Below, piece by piece: positions 7,345 to 14,252 of a stretch of DNA of 20,155 bases. The translations under genes were made by a program, and so were the position numbers. The stretch lies in the NCBI GenBank assembly GCA_900540295.1, contig UQFM01000027.1, positions 1 through 20,155 on the forward strand, given 5' to 3'. Below the pieces are notes generated by a model that did not search any database, was not told where the DNA came from, and saw only the letters and a program-made list of their open reading frames with translations. Source of the DNA: an uncultured Oscillospiraceae bacterium. Its GTDB lineage: Bacteria > Bacillota > Clostridia > Oscillospirales > Acutalibacteraceae. The number at the start of each line of letters is the position of its first letter. Position 1 is the first letter of the stretch.

Positions 7345-7713
7345 TTACAGTACTTCGGGAGCAAGAGACAGAATCTTCATGTAATCCTTATCACGAAGCT
7401 CTCTTGCAACCGGCCCAAAGATACGGGTGCCTCTGGGGTTTTTGTCTTCTTTAATCAATACGGCTGCGTTTTCATCGAAACGGATGTAAGTACCATCGTC
7501 TCTGCGAACACCGCTTGCCGAACGTACGACGACTGCCTTCACCACATCGCCCTTTTTGACAACGCCGCCGGGTGCTGCCTTTTTGACCGAAGCTACAATG
7601 ACATCGCCGATATTTGCATACCTTCTGCCGGAACCGCCGAGAACGCGAATGCACATAATTTCCTTCGCGCCGGTGTTGTCGGCTACTTTGAGGTAAGTCT
7701 GTTGTTGAATCAC
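7345..7713 (-). CDS. rplN: 50S ribosomal protein L14
   Basis: L14 forms an intersubunit bridge and lies next to L19. The gene begins at a GTG (7711-7713), read as fMet-IQQQTYLKVADNTGAK; GGAGG lies 8 bases upstream and the resulting 122 residues equal the usual family length. The frame stays open further upstream, but that extension has no family similarity and overlaps rpsQ. Conserved stretches include NIGDVIVASVKKAAPGG, VVVRSASGVRRDDGTYIRF and GTRIFGPVARELR. It follows rpsQ by 20 bases. Confidence 0.97.
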   Translation of the reverse strand: MIQQQTYLKVADNTGAKEIMCIRVLGGSGRRYANIGDVIVASVKKAAPGGVVKKGDVVKAVVVRSASGVRRDDGTYIRFDENAAVLIKEDKNPRGTRIFGPVARELRDKDYMKILSLAPEVL

Positions 7714-7733
7714 AGTAATAGCCTCCTTAGAAA

Positions 7734-7991
7734 TTACTTCGCTTTCTCGATGATTTCGACGACACGCCATCTCTTATCTTTCGAGAGAGGACGGGTTTCC
7801 ATAACGAGAACCTTGTCGCCGATGCCGCAAACGTTTCCTTCGTCATGGGCTTTGATTTTAACGGTACGGTTAACAATCTTCTTGTACAGCGGGTGACGGA
7901 CTCTGTCCTTAATGGAAACGACAACCGTCTTGTCCATCTTGTCGCTGGTCACGATGCCAACCTGTGTTTTTCTGAGGTTTCTTTCGCTCAT
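7734..7991 (-). CDS. rpsQ: 30S ribosomal protein S17
   Basis: S17 is a primary 16S-rRNA-binding protein with an OB fold. The product has 85 residues: MSERNLRKTQVGIVTSDKMDKTVVV at the start in two conserved parts (KTQVGIV and KMDKTVVV), RHPLYKKIVNRTVKIKAHDE in the middle, and GIGDKVLVMETRPLSKDKRW near the end. A GGGAGGG site lies upstream of the ATG. It lies 20 bases downstream of rpmC, in the conserved rplP-rpmC-rpsQ block. Confidence 0.98.
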   Translation of the reverse strand: MSERNLRKTQVGIVTSDKMDKTVVVSIKDRVRHPLYKKIVNRTVKIKAHDEGNVCGIGDKVLVMETRPLSKDKRWRVVEIIEKAK

Positions 7992-8011
7992 CCTGAATAC
8001 CCTCCCTTTCC

Positions 8012-8215
8012 TTAAGACTGCGCGCCGTGCAGTTCAACATCGCGGAGCACGGTTTTCACGCGTGCGATGTCTTTTTTGACGGCATTGATGCGCATCGGAT
8101 TATCGAGTTGGTTGATGGCCTGCTGGAAACGCAATTTGAAAAGCTCATCTTTCAGCTCTAAGAGTTTAGCATCCAACTCCGAGGGGGAAAGTTTTTTCAA
8201 CTCACTTGCTTTCAT
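8012..8215 (-). CDS. rpmC: 50S ribosomal protein L29
   Basis: L29 sits at the polypeptide exit and is part of the docking site for SRP and trigger factor. It is a 67-residue two-helix hairpin, MKASELKKLSPSELDAKLLE at the start and LKDELFKLRFQQAINQLDNP in the middle, the latter containing the family signature FKLRFQ. Its ATG overlaps the rplP stop in an ATGA (8212-8215), so translation is coupled to L16. Confidence 0.98.
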   Translation of the reverse strand: MKASELKKLSPSELDAKLLELKDELFKLRFQQAINQLDNPMRINAVKKDIARVKTVLRDVELHGAQS

Positions 8216-8646
8216 GCCTGCTCACCTTCCTCTTCCTGCTGTGCTTTGGTGACGAACTTGCATTTCACGGGGAGCTTGTTTGCCGCAAGACGCATAGCCT
8301 CGCGTGCAGTCTCTTCGGGAACGCCTGCAATTTCGAACATCACTCTGCCGGGTTTCACAACGGCTACCCAATATTCGGGGGAGCCTTTACCGGAACCCAT
8401 TCGGGTTTCAGCCGGTTTTTCGGTGATCGGCTTATCCGGGAAAATTTTAATCCAAACCTGACCGCCACGCTTGATGTAACGCGTCATGGCGATACGGGCT
8501 GCTTCAATTTGGTTGGATGTAATCCAAGCGGGTTCAAGAGACACAAGACCGTAATCACCGTAAGTGACCTTATTGCCTCTCATCGCTTTACCGGTCAGAC
8601 GCCCTCTGTGGACTCTGCGGTATTTTACTCTCTTCGGCAGTAACAT
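8212..8646 (-). CDS. rplP: 50S ribosomal protein L16
   Basis: L16 helps position A- and P-site tRNA and completes the active 50S subunit. The start at 8644-8646 gives 144 residues and the family N-terminus MLLPKRVKYRRVHRGRLTGK; GGAGG lies 8-9 bases upstream. A longer frame runs into rpsC but lacks similarity. Further conserved parts are RGGQVWIKIFPDKPITEKPA and GKGSPEYWVAVVKPGRVMFE. The ATG shares one base with the rpsC stop (TAATG) and the stop overlaps the rpmC start, so rpsC-rplP-rpmC are tightly coupled. Confidence 0.98.
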   Translation of the reverse strand: MLLPKRVKYRRVHRGRLTGKAMRGNKVTYGDYGLVSLEPAWITSNQIEAARIAMTRYIKRGGQVWIKIFPDKPITEKPAETRMGSGKGSPEYWVAVVKPGRVMFEIAGVPEETAREAMRLAANKLPVKCKFVTKAQQEEEGEQA

Positions 8647-9317
8647 TATTTTGTGCCTCCTTCCTTCTGAGGCTTGCGGTTGTCGTGAAGGACTTCGCCT
8701 TTGTAGATCCAAACCTTTACGCCGATACGACCGTAGGTTGTTTTTGCCTCGGCAAAACCGTAGTCAATGTCTGCACGGATGGTCTGCAGCGGAATGGTGC
8801 CTTCATGGTAATGCTCGGAACGCGCGATTTCTGCGCCGCCCAAACGACCGCTGACCTGTGTTTTAATACCTTTTGCGCCGAGCTTCATGGTTCTGCCGAT
8901 GCTCTGTTTCAGTGCGCGGCGGAACGAAATTCTGCGCTCCAGCTGAGAAGCAATGTTCTCTGCAACAAGCTGTGCGTTCAAGTCGGGCTGTTTAATTTCA
9001 ACGATGTTGATGTAAACATCCTTCTCGCCGCCGAGCTTCTTTTTGCAGGTTGCTTTCAGCTTTTCAATCTCCGCGCCGCCCTTGCCGATAACCATGCCGG
9101 GCTTTGCGCAGTGAATGTTGATACGGACGCGCTTTGCGTCTCTCTCGATTTCTACCTTCGGAACGCCTGCCGGAGCGAGGGTTTCAAGGAGATAGTTACG
9201 GAGCTGATTGTCGGAGACAAGCGTGTCGCCGAAATCCTTTTTGCTGGCGTACCAACGAGAATCCCAGTCTTTAATGACACCGATACGAAGACCGGTGGGA
9301 TTTACTTTCTGTCCCAT
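8646..9317 (-). CDS. rpsC: 30S ribosomal protein S3
   Basis: S3 lines the mRNA entry tunnel with S4 and S5 and contributes to mRNA helicase activity. The start at 9315-9317 gives 223 residues, beginning MGQKVNPTGLRIGVIKDW, with GGAGG 8-9 bases upstream; the longer open frame enters rplV and is rejected. A KH RNA-binding domain with the GxxG loop (MVIGKGGAEIEKLK) lies in the N-terminal half, and the C-terminal domain shows the GAKGIKTQVSGRLGGAEIAR motif. It follows rplV by 19 bases. Confidence 0.98.
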   Translation of the reverse strand: MGQKVNPTGLRIGVIKDWDSRWYASKKDFGDTLVSDNQLRNYLLETLAPAGVPKVEIERDAKRVRINIHCAKPGMVIGKGGAEIEKLKATCKKKLGGEKDVYINIVEIKQPDLNAQLVAENIASQLERRISFRRALKQSIGRTMKLGAKGIKTQVSGRLGGAEIARSEHYHEGTIPLQTIRADIDYGFAEAKTTYGRIGVKVWIYKGEVLHDNRKPQKEGGTK

Positions 9318-9336
9318 AGTGTTTCCTCCTCCTCGC

Positions 9337-9669
9337 TTATTCCGCTTCTTTGAGCACAAGCGTGATGTGCGAAGTCTTTTTGTTGATTCTGTAAGCACGA
9401 CCCTGCGCTCTCGGACGGATGCGCTTTAAGGTCGGACCTTGATCGACGCGGCACTCGGCGACATACAGTCTCGAAGTGTCCATGTCTTTCATTTCGGCGT
9501 TTGCCATTGCGGATTTCAACAGCTTGCCGAGCGGCTCACACGCAGCTTTGGGCGTGTATTTAAGGATCGCTGCCGCTTCATCGCAAGGCTTGTTTCTGAT
9601 GAGATCCAGCACGATTTGCACCTTACGCGGCGCAATGCGTACGTGGGTCACTTTTGCAGTTGCTTCCAT
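9337..9669 (-). CDS. rplV: 50S ribosomal protein L22
   Basis: L22 lines the nascent-peptide exit tunnel; changes in its beta-hairpin loop cause macrolide resistance in many species. The product has 110 residues with the conserved RIAPRKVQIVLDLIRNK region, LLKSAMANAE, and the hairpin segment DQGPTLKRIRPRAQGRAYRI followed by KKTSHITLVL. No unusual insertion or deletion is apparent in the loop. GGAG lies about 10 bases before the ATG. It follows rpsS by 22 bases. Confidence 0.98.
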   Translation of the reverse strand: MEATAKVTHVRIAPRKVQIVLDLIRNKPCDEAAAILKYTPKAACEPLGKLLKSAMANAEMKDMDTSRLYVAECRVDQGPTLKRIRPRAQGRAYRINKKTSHITLVLKEAE

Positions 9670-9691
9670 TCGTTATACACTCCTTTGCTGC

Positions 9692-9973
9692 TTATTTACC
9701 GTTGTTGGATGTTTTGGAACCGGCGTGACCTTTAAAGGTTCTTGTCGGCGCAAATTCGCCGAGCTTATGACCGACCATATCCTCCGTAACGTAAACCGGA
9801 ACGTGCTTGCGTCCGTCATGGACGGCAAACGTGTGACCGACAAAGTCCGGGAATATAGTCGAGCTGCGGCTCCATGTCTTAAGAACGATTTTTTCACCGT
9901 TCTGATTCATCTGCTGAACCTTTGCGAGCAGTTTCGGTGCAACGTAAGGTCCTTTTTTAATACTTCTGCTCAT
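9692..9973 (-). CDS. rpsS: 30S ribosomal protein S19
   Basis: S19 partners with S13 in the 30S head. The product has 93 residues and begins MSRSIKKGPYVAPKLLAKV; other family stretches are LKTWSRSSTIFPDFVGHTF and the C-terminal GHKLGEFAPTRTFKGHAG. AAGGAG lies about 8 bases before the ATG. It follows rplB by 19 bases, the invariant S10-operon order rplB-rpsS-rplV-rpsC. Confidence 0.98.
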   Translation of the reverse strand: MSRSIKKGPYVAPKLLAKVQQMNQNGEKIVLKTWSRSSTIFPDFVGHTFAVHDGRKHVPVYVTEDMVGHKLGEFAPTRTFKGHAGSKTSNNGK

Positions 9974-9992
9974 ACTCTACACTCCTTTCGGC

Positions 9993-10826
9993 TTATTTGC
10001 CGTTACGGCGTCTTACGATAAATTTGTCGGAACGGTTCTTCTTCGCTCTGGTCTTATAACCGAGTGCGGGTTTGCCCCACGGTGTGCAGGGACCGGGACG
10101 GCCGACAGGCGATTTACCTTCACCGCCGCCGTGCGGGTGGTCGTTCGGGTTCATAACAGAACCGCGGACAGTCGGACGGACGCCCAAGTGACGGGTGCGG
10201 CCTGCTTTACCGATTTTCACGTTTTCGTGGTCGGCGTTACCGACAGTGCCGACGGTTGCCATGCACTGTGCGGGCACGTTGCGAAGCTCTCCCGAGGGAA
10301 GTCTGAGCAGTGCGTACACGCCTTCCTTTGCCATCAGCTGTGCAGCATTGCCTGCTGCGCGGGCCAGCTGACCGCCGCGGCCGGGATACAGCTCTACGTT
10401 GTGAACCATAGTACCGGTCGGGATTGCGCTCAGGGGCAGTGCGTTACCGACTTTGATATCTGCGGAAGTACCCGCTTCTACCTTGTCGCCGACTTTCAAG
10501 CCGACAGGCGCGAGAATGTATCTCTTTTCGCCGTCTTCATACTGCACAAGTGCAATGTGTGCGGAACGGTTGGGGTCGTACTCTAAAGTGAGCACGGTTG
10601 CAGGCATATCGAACTTATCACGCTTAAAGTCGATGATACGATATTTTCTGCGGTTACCGCCGCCTCTGTGGCGAACGGTAATTCTTCCGTAGCTGTTGCG
10701 GCCTGCCTTTTTATTCAGGGGCGCTAAAAGGCTTCTTTCGGGAGCAACCTTTGAAAGCTCGGAATAATCTGTAACCGACATATTACGTCTTGCGTTGGTT
10801 GTCGGCTTATAGACTTTAATCGACAT
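9993..10826 (-). CDS. rplB: 50S ribosomal protein L2
   Basis: L2 is one of the largest primary 23S-rRNA-binding proteins and is needed for subunit association and peptidyl-transferase activity. I start at the ATG at 10824-10826, giving 277 residues and the family N-terminus MSIKVYKPTTNARRNMSV; a GTG three codons upstream is only 1 base from the SD and so unlikely. Conserved parts are GRNSYGRITVRHRGGGNRR, the central VHNVELYPGRGGQLARAAG and the C-terminal MNPNDHPHGGGEGKSP, which contains the histidine region near the active site. The 66-base gap to rplW holds a short GGAGC/GCTCC stem at 10856-10872. Confidence 0.98.
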   Translation of the reverse strand: MSIKVYKPTTNARRNMSVTDYSELSKVAPERSLLAPLNKKAGRNSYGRITVRHRGGGNRRKYRIIDFKRDKFDMPATVLTLEYDPNRSAHIALVQYEDGEKRYILAPVGLKVGDKVEAGTSADIKVGNALPLSAIPTGTMVHNVELYPGRGGQLARAAGNAAQLMAKEGVYALLRLPSGELRNVPAQCMATVGTVGNADHENVKIGKAGRTRHLGVRPTVRGSVMNPNDHPHGGGEGKSPVGRPGPCTPWGKPALGYKTRAKKNRSDKFIVRRRNGK

Positions 10827-10892
10827 TTCATTCACTCTCCTTAAAACGATTTAGCGGAGCATGTCGGGCTCCATACATTATCGCTTGGGGTT

Positions 10893-11186
10893 TTACATCA
10901 TTCCGTCAAAGAACTCGATGGTCTTGGAATCCTCAGTCAAAGTAACGACAGCCTTTTTCCAAGCCGAGGTGTAGCCCTCGAATCTGCCGTATCTTCTGAG
11001 ATGACCCTTCACATTGATGGTGTTGACCTTTTCGACCTTGACGCCGAAGAGCTTTTCAACAGCCGCTTTGATTTCGGGCTTGGTCGCTTTTTTGTCCACC
11101 TTGAAGGTGTACTTTTTGAGCGCCTGACCCATCATGCTTTCCTCGGTAATCACGGGGCGGAGGATAATATCCTGTGCAAGTTTCAT
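10893..11186 (-). CDS. rplW: 50S ribosomal protein L23
   Basis: L23 sits at the tunnel exit and docks trigger factor and SRP. The product has 97 residues, starting MKLAQDIILRPVITEESMMG, with KYTFKVDKKATKPEIKAAVE and LFGVKVEKVNTINVKGHLRR typical of the family. The ATG shares one base with the rplD stop (TAATG at 11184-11188), and GGAGG lies 10 bases upstream inside rplD, so the two are translationally coupled. Confidence 0.98.
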   Translation of the reverse strand: MKLAQDIILRPVITEESMMGQALKKYTFKVDKKATKPEIKAAVEKLFGVKVEKVNTINVKGHLRRYGRFEGYTSAWKKAVVTLTEDSKTIEFFDGMM

Positions 11187-11809
11187 TATGCGTAAACCTC
11201 CTCGATCTTTGCGACGGCGTCCTTCAGCACAACGATGGTGTTGCAGTTGAGGATGTCGTAAACATTCAGCGTGTTGACGAGGGAGACGTTTGCACCCGCG
11301 ATGTTGCGTGCGCTCTTGTAAACAACGTCATTCTTCTCCGGAAGAACGATGAGCGTTTTCTTGCCTGCTTTGATAGCCGCAAGCACGTCTGCAACCTCTT
11401 TGGTTTTGATTGCTTCGAGACCGAAGTCGTCAAGCACAATCATTTCGTCTGCCGCAACCTTTGCGGAAAGTGCGGACTTCATAGCCAATCTCTTGACCTT
11501 TTTGTTTACATCGAAACCGTATTCACGCGGCTTCGGACCGAGTGCGATACCGCCGTGTGTCCACTGCGGCGCTCTGGTCGAACCCTGACGCGCTCTGCCT
11601 GTGCCCTTTTGACGCCACGGCTTTTTGCCGCCGCCGGACACCTCGGAACGAGTGAGGGTGGACTGTGTGCCCTGACGCTGATTTGCCAAATAGCTGACAA
11701 CCATCAGGTGCATTGCCGACGTATTGGGCTCGATGGCGAAAATGCCGTCGTTCAATTCGATGTCGGAAACCTTTTTACCTGCTTTGTCGAGAACTGCAAG
11801 CTTTGCCAT
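11186..11809 (-). CDS. rplD: 50S ribosomal protein L4
   Basis: L4 is a primary 23S-rRNA-binding protein whose long loop reaches the exit tunnel. In E. coli it represses its own S10 operon through the mRNA leader; whether it does so here is open. The product has 207 residues, with the tunnel-loop stretch RSEVSGGGKKPWRQKGTGRA and RQGSTRAPQWTHGGIALGP, and a C-terminal Rossmann-like part. GGAG lies 8-9 bases before the ATG. It follows rplC by 16 bases. Confidence 0.98.
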   Translation of the reverse strand: MAKLAVLDKAGKKVSDIELNDGIFAIEPNTSAMHLMVVSYLANQRQGTQSTLTRSEVSGGGKKPWRQKGTGRARQGSTRAPQWTHGGIALGPKPREYGFDVNKKVKRLAMKSALSAKVAADEMIVLDDFGLEAIKTKEVADVLAAIKAGKKTLIVLPEKNDVVYKSARNIAGANVSLVNTLNVYDILNCNTIVVLKDAVAKIEEVYA

Positions 11810-11825
11810 TTAAATCACTCCTTCC

Positions 11826-12458
11826 TTATTTTTTCACCGTATCCGCAAGAACAACGATGCCGCCCTTAGGACCCGGAATCGCGCCCTTGATAGCGATGAG
11901 GTTGTTTTCTGCGTCAACCTTGACAATGTCGAGATTCTGAACGGTAACTCTTTCGGCACCTAAGTGACCTGCGAGTTTCTTCCCCTTGTAAACACGGGAC
12001 GGGTCGGAGCAAGCGCCCAACGAACCTGCGTGACGTGCCACAGGGCCTGTACCGTGGGATTCCTTCAGTCTGGAGAAGTTCCAGCGTTTGATTGCGCCCG
12101 CGGTGCCTTTACCTTTGCTTGTACCCACAACGTCCACTCTGTCGCCGACAGCGAAAACGTCTGCCTTGAGAATGTCGCCGACGTTCAGTGCGGAAGTGTC
12201 CGCCAGTCTGAACTCCTTGAGTACCTTCTTCGGTGCAACATCCGCTTTCTTGAAGTGACCCGCCTGCGGCTTGTTCACTCTCTGGACTTTCACGTCACCG
12301 AAGCCGACCTGTACAGCTTCATAGCCGTCGTTTTCCGTTGTCTTTTTCTGGACAACGACGCACGGACCTGCTTCTACGACGGTTACGGGGATAACCTTGC
12401 CGCTCTCGTCAAAAAGCTGTGTCATGCCGATTTTCTTACCGATAAGACCTTTTTGCAT
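11826..12458 (-). CDS. rplC: 50S ribosomal protein L3
   Basis: L3 binds 23S rRNA early in assembly and has a loop reaching the peptidyl-transferase centre. The product has 210 residues, starting MQKGLIGKKIGMTQLFDESG. The conserved loop region reads NFSRLKESHGTGPVARHAGS followed by SLGACSDPSRVYKGKKLAGH. GGAGG lies 7-8 bases before the ATG. The 64-base gap from rpsJ contains a 6-bp hairpin (GTTGGC 12483-12488, partner 12493-12498) with no U-run. Confidence 0.98.
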   Translation of the reverse strand: MQKGLIGKKIGMTQLFDESGKVIPVTVVEAGPCVVVQKKTTENDGYEAVQVGFGDVKVQRVNKPQAGHFKKADVAPKKVLKEFRLADTSALNVGDILKADVFAVGDRVDVVGTSKGKGTAGAIKRWNFSRLKESHGTGPVARHAGSLGACSDPSRVYKGKKLAGHLGAERVTVQNLDIVKVDAENNLIAIKGAIPGPKGGIVVLADTVKK

Positions 12459-12522
12459 TTTGTATTCCTCCTTTGGTTATTGGTTGGCATTCGCCAACAT
12501 GACCTGTAAGCGCAAACGGAAA

Positions 12523-12840
12523 TTAAAGCTTAATTTCGATGTCTACGCCTGCGGGAAGCTCAAGGTTCGTCAAAGCTTCAACGGTCTTGTTTGAAGGTCT
12601 GAGAATGTCGATGAGCCGTTTGTGCGTTCTCTGTTCAAACTGTTCGCGGCTGTCTTTGTATTTGTGCACAGCGCGAAGAATGGTGACGACTTCCTTTTCG
12701 GTCGGAAGCGGAACGGGACCGGAAACCTGTGCGCCTGTGCGCTTTGCGGTTTCAACGATTTTCATTGCCGCTCTGTCCACGAGGTCGTGGTCGTAGCCTT
12801 TCAGTCTGATACGAATTTTCTTGCCTTTTGCTGCTGCCAT
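12523..12840 (-). CDS. rpsJ: 30S ribosomal protein S10 (NusE)
   Basis: S10 is a 30S head protein that also acts as NusE, binding NusB and NusG in transcription antitermination. The start at 12838-12840 gives 105 residues and the family N-terminus MAAAKGKKIRIRLKGYDHDL; GGAGG lies 9 bases upstream. An in-frame open stretch runs upstream to 13056 but passes through the leader and its terminator hairpin and has no similarity, so I exclude it. Conserved stretches are VSGPVPLPTEKEVVTILRA and EQFEQRTHKRLIDI. It is the first gene of the cluster, preceded by a long leader. Confidence 0.98.
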   Translation of the reverse strand: MAAAKGKKIRIRLKGYDHDLVDRAAMKIVETAKRTGAQVSGPVPLPTEKEVVTILRAVHKYKDSREQFEQRTHKRLIDILRPSNKTVEALTNLELPAGVDIEIKL

Positions 12841-13157
12841 TGTTTTGTTGCCTCCTTTTGAATTAGGGCAATTCGCTTTTCTGCAACCCTGCCGGGTGTT
12901 TTCATGTCCTCCATGAAAAAACCGAAAGCCAAAAAGTCTTTCGGACGGCAGAGAAAAGCGCACAGATTCCTCTCGGTACCGCAAAAAGCGCAGTTGGGGT
13001 ACGCTTTTCACGCTTCGGAAGTCTGTTATAGGGTCGCCCGGTTTGTAATCGGACATACTCCGCGGTAATTCCCTGCATCAAACGTGCAGCCACCTACCGC
13101 ATCATCGCATATCAAGTCGCATAAAAAAGGACATGGCTCGCCCTTTTCCACGCGTGC
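12841..13157 (-). ncRNA. Structured 5' leader of the S10 cluster (candidate attenuator RNA)
   Basis: With the promoter at 13164-13192, transcription would start near 13157 and leave about 315 nt before rpsJ. By eye the leader RNA contains: (i) a two-part stem, GCGGTA at 13100-13095 pairing with TACCGC at 13067-13062, enclosing CTGCA (13089-13085) pairing with TGCAG (13077-13073); (ii) a stem of CAGACTTCC (13025-13017) with GGAATCTG (12970-12963), one bulged C, enclosing a GAAAAGCG/CGCTTTTT hairpin; (iii) a terminator-like hairpin at 12944-12916; (iv) an 8-bp TTTTCATG/CATGAAAA hairpin at 12919-12899 that overlaps the U-run of (iii). This fits a regulatory leader for a ribosomal-protein operon. 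The ligand, whether L4, S10 or something else, is unknown. The transcript start is predicted. Confidence 0.6.
12916..12944 (-). terminator. Intrinsic terminator inside the rpsJ leader (attenuator)
   Basis: On the minus strand, CCGAAAG (12944-12938) and CTTTCGG (12928-12922) form a perfect 7-bp stem with a 9-base loop, followed at once by six T (12921-12916). It lies about 75 bases before the rpsJ start and downstream of the predicted promoter, so read-through must be regulated or partial. The downstream hairpin whose left arm uses the same T-run may compete with it. Confidence 0.7.
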
Positions 13158-13163
13158 TTTGGT

Positions 13164-13192
13164 ATTCTACCATACTATTTATGAAAATGCAA
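13164..13192 (-). promoter_or_regulatory. Sigma-A-type promoter of the S10 cluster
   Basis: On the minus strand, TTGCAT (13192-13187) and TAGAAT (13169-13164) are separated by exactly 17 bases. The sequence immediately upstream is very AT-rich (13193-13260), like an UP element. An 8-bp palindrome (AACTTTTT at 13194-13201, partner 13205-13212) abuts the -35 box. Confidence 0.8.
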
Positions 13193-13415
13193 CAACTTTT
13201 TAAGAAAAAGTTCGTGAAAAAGGCTGAATTTTTTTCTGCTTTTTATAAAATTGTTTTCAAAGAATTTCCCACCACAAGATATTGTATAAAATGCGGATTT
13301 TTCAAGAAACGCCGCCGTGAAACCGTATGCTTTTTTCTACGCTGCCCATACAGTATATATAATGGAAAAGCAAATCACGCAATATTATATAAAAGCATTG
13401 CACGCCCCGCCGCAC
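13193..13415. other. AT-rich non-coding stretch upstream of the S10 promoter
   Basis: I see no supportable gene here. A weak second minus-strand promoter is possible (TTGCGT at 13382-13377, 17-base spacer, TATATA at 13359-13354), directly downstream of the phage-module terminator. Open frames on the plus strand across this stretch have no ribosome-binding site and read into the antisense of the phage gene. Confidence 0.5.
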
Positions 13416-13451
13416 AAAAAACAGGCAGAGCGCGTTTTACGCCCTGCCTGT
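13416..13451 (-). terminator. Strong intrinsic terminator ending the phage head module
   Basis: On the minus strand, ACAGGCAG (13451-13444) pairs with CTGCCTGT (13428-13421), and the stem continues inward with four more pairs (GGCG with CGCT, one G-T wobble) around a short A-rich loop. Six T follow, overlapping the end of the stem (13421-13416). It lies 31 bases after the last phage gene and about 220 bases before the S10 promoter, so it separates the two transcription units. No U-run exists in the plus direction. Confidence 0.9.
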
Positions 13452-13482
13452 CCGTCCATCGGATTTTACCGACTGCCCCTGT

Positions 13483-13917
13483 TCAGCTGTCACATACCAT
13501 CCGCTGGGTAAAAGCGGTATGCAGTACCAACGCGCCGCAGTCGCGGACATAGTTGCAGTCTGCATATTTACTGCCGACAATACTCAGCTCCGTACGGAAC
13601 AGCAGATACCCGTGCAGATAATCCGCAATACGGTATGCCGACTGCGCGCCGCTTTCATACGGCACGAAAATACTGACCTTATAGGTGGTTTCCACTTCGC
13701 GCCGCTTCGACTGTGTTTGCGTGCCGTCTGCGGCAACATCCACCAAGCGTTCGCCTACCGTCTGCGAATCTACGGCAAACGCAATAATCGGATGCTCTAC
13801 GGGATACGGCTTAATATCGCTTTCATAGGCGGCAACCAGCTCCATACCCTCATAAAATGTATCGTTTCTAAGCACGGGCAGCATCTTTTTTATCAGACTG
13901 CTTGCATAATTCATCAT
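13483..13917 (-). CDS. Phage tail-terminator/neck-like protein (tentative)
   Basis: A 144-residue protein I do not recognise with certainty. It has an N-terminal helix (SSLIKKMLPVL), a beta-rich middle (PIIAFAVDSQTVG; EVETTYKVSIFVPYES) and a helix (AYRIADYLHGYLLF), a layout similar to tail-terminator or tail-completion proteins. Its position, after portal, capsid, connector and head-closure genes, is where tailed phages encode the tail terminator (compare XkdJ-region genes of PBSX). Its first ATG overlaps the upstream stop as ATGA (13914-13917). It is the last gene of the module: a terminator follows instead of tail-tube or sheath genes. Confidence 0.55.
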   Translation of the reverse strand: MMNYASSLIKKMLPVLRNDTFYEGMELVAAYESDIKPYPVEHPIIAFAVDSQTVGERLVDVAADGTQTQSKRREVETTYKVSIFVPYESGAQSAYRIADYLHGYLLFRTELSIVGSKYADCNYVRDCGALVLHTAFTQRMVCDS

Positions 13918-14249
13918 ACGCTCACCCCGCTTACCGCTTTGAGAATCGCCCAGAAATAGAACGGCGTATCGCCGCGGCAGACCTTTTCCGTCCGCTGTAA
14001 AACATACTCGCGCGCGTCACTGTCCAAAAGCCTTGCACCGTTTCCGAGACGTGTTACATCGTGCTCCTTCGGTCCGATGTACAAATATAAATCGTTTTGG
14101 TCTTTGCCGATAGGTGTGTACGTTCCCTCTAAATACATCTTATTTTTATACCGAAGCGGCTGTAAGAACGCCCTGTATTGCGGAGAGACCCAGCCCTTTC
14201 CGTCCGACAGGCGCACACTCCTGCCGTATTTTTGAAATCCGAGATTCAT
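13914..14249 (-). CDS. Phage head-closure/stopper-like protein
   Basis: A 111-residue, beta-rich protein starting MNLGFQKYGRSVRLSDG and containing AFLQPLRYKNKMYLEGTYTP followed by DLYLYIGP. Small proteins of this size and composition after the connector gene in PBSX/SPP1-like modules close the head and dock the tail; assignment is by position and general resemblance, not by a diagnostic motif. An AGGTG site precedes the ATG. It starts 3 bases after the connector gene and overlaps the next gene by ATGA. Confidence 0.55.
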   Translation of the reverse strand: MNLGFQKYGRSVRLSDGKGWVSPQYRAFLQPLRYKNKMYLEGTYTPIGKDQNDLYLYIGPKEHDVTRLGNGARLLDSDAREYVLQRTEKVCRGDTPFYFWAILKAVSGVSV

Positions 14250-14252
14250 ATT

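Noticed and set aside
12801..12905. 34-codon minus-strand leader peptide (MKTPGRVAEK...) overlapping the rpsJ start
   Set aside because: Its ATG is only two bases from GGAGG, inside a hairpin arm; spacing is too short for efficient initiation and no conserved peptide is recognisable.
12841..13056. In-frame N-terminal extension of S10 (MSDYKPGDP...)
   Set aside because: The ATG has GGAG only one base upstream, the stretch runs through a terminator hairpin, and S10 proteins start at MAAAKGKK-like positions with a proper SD.
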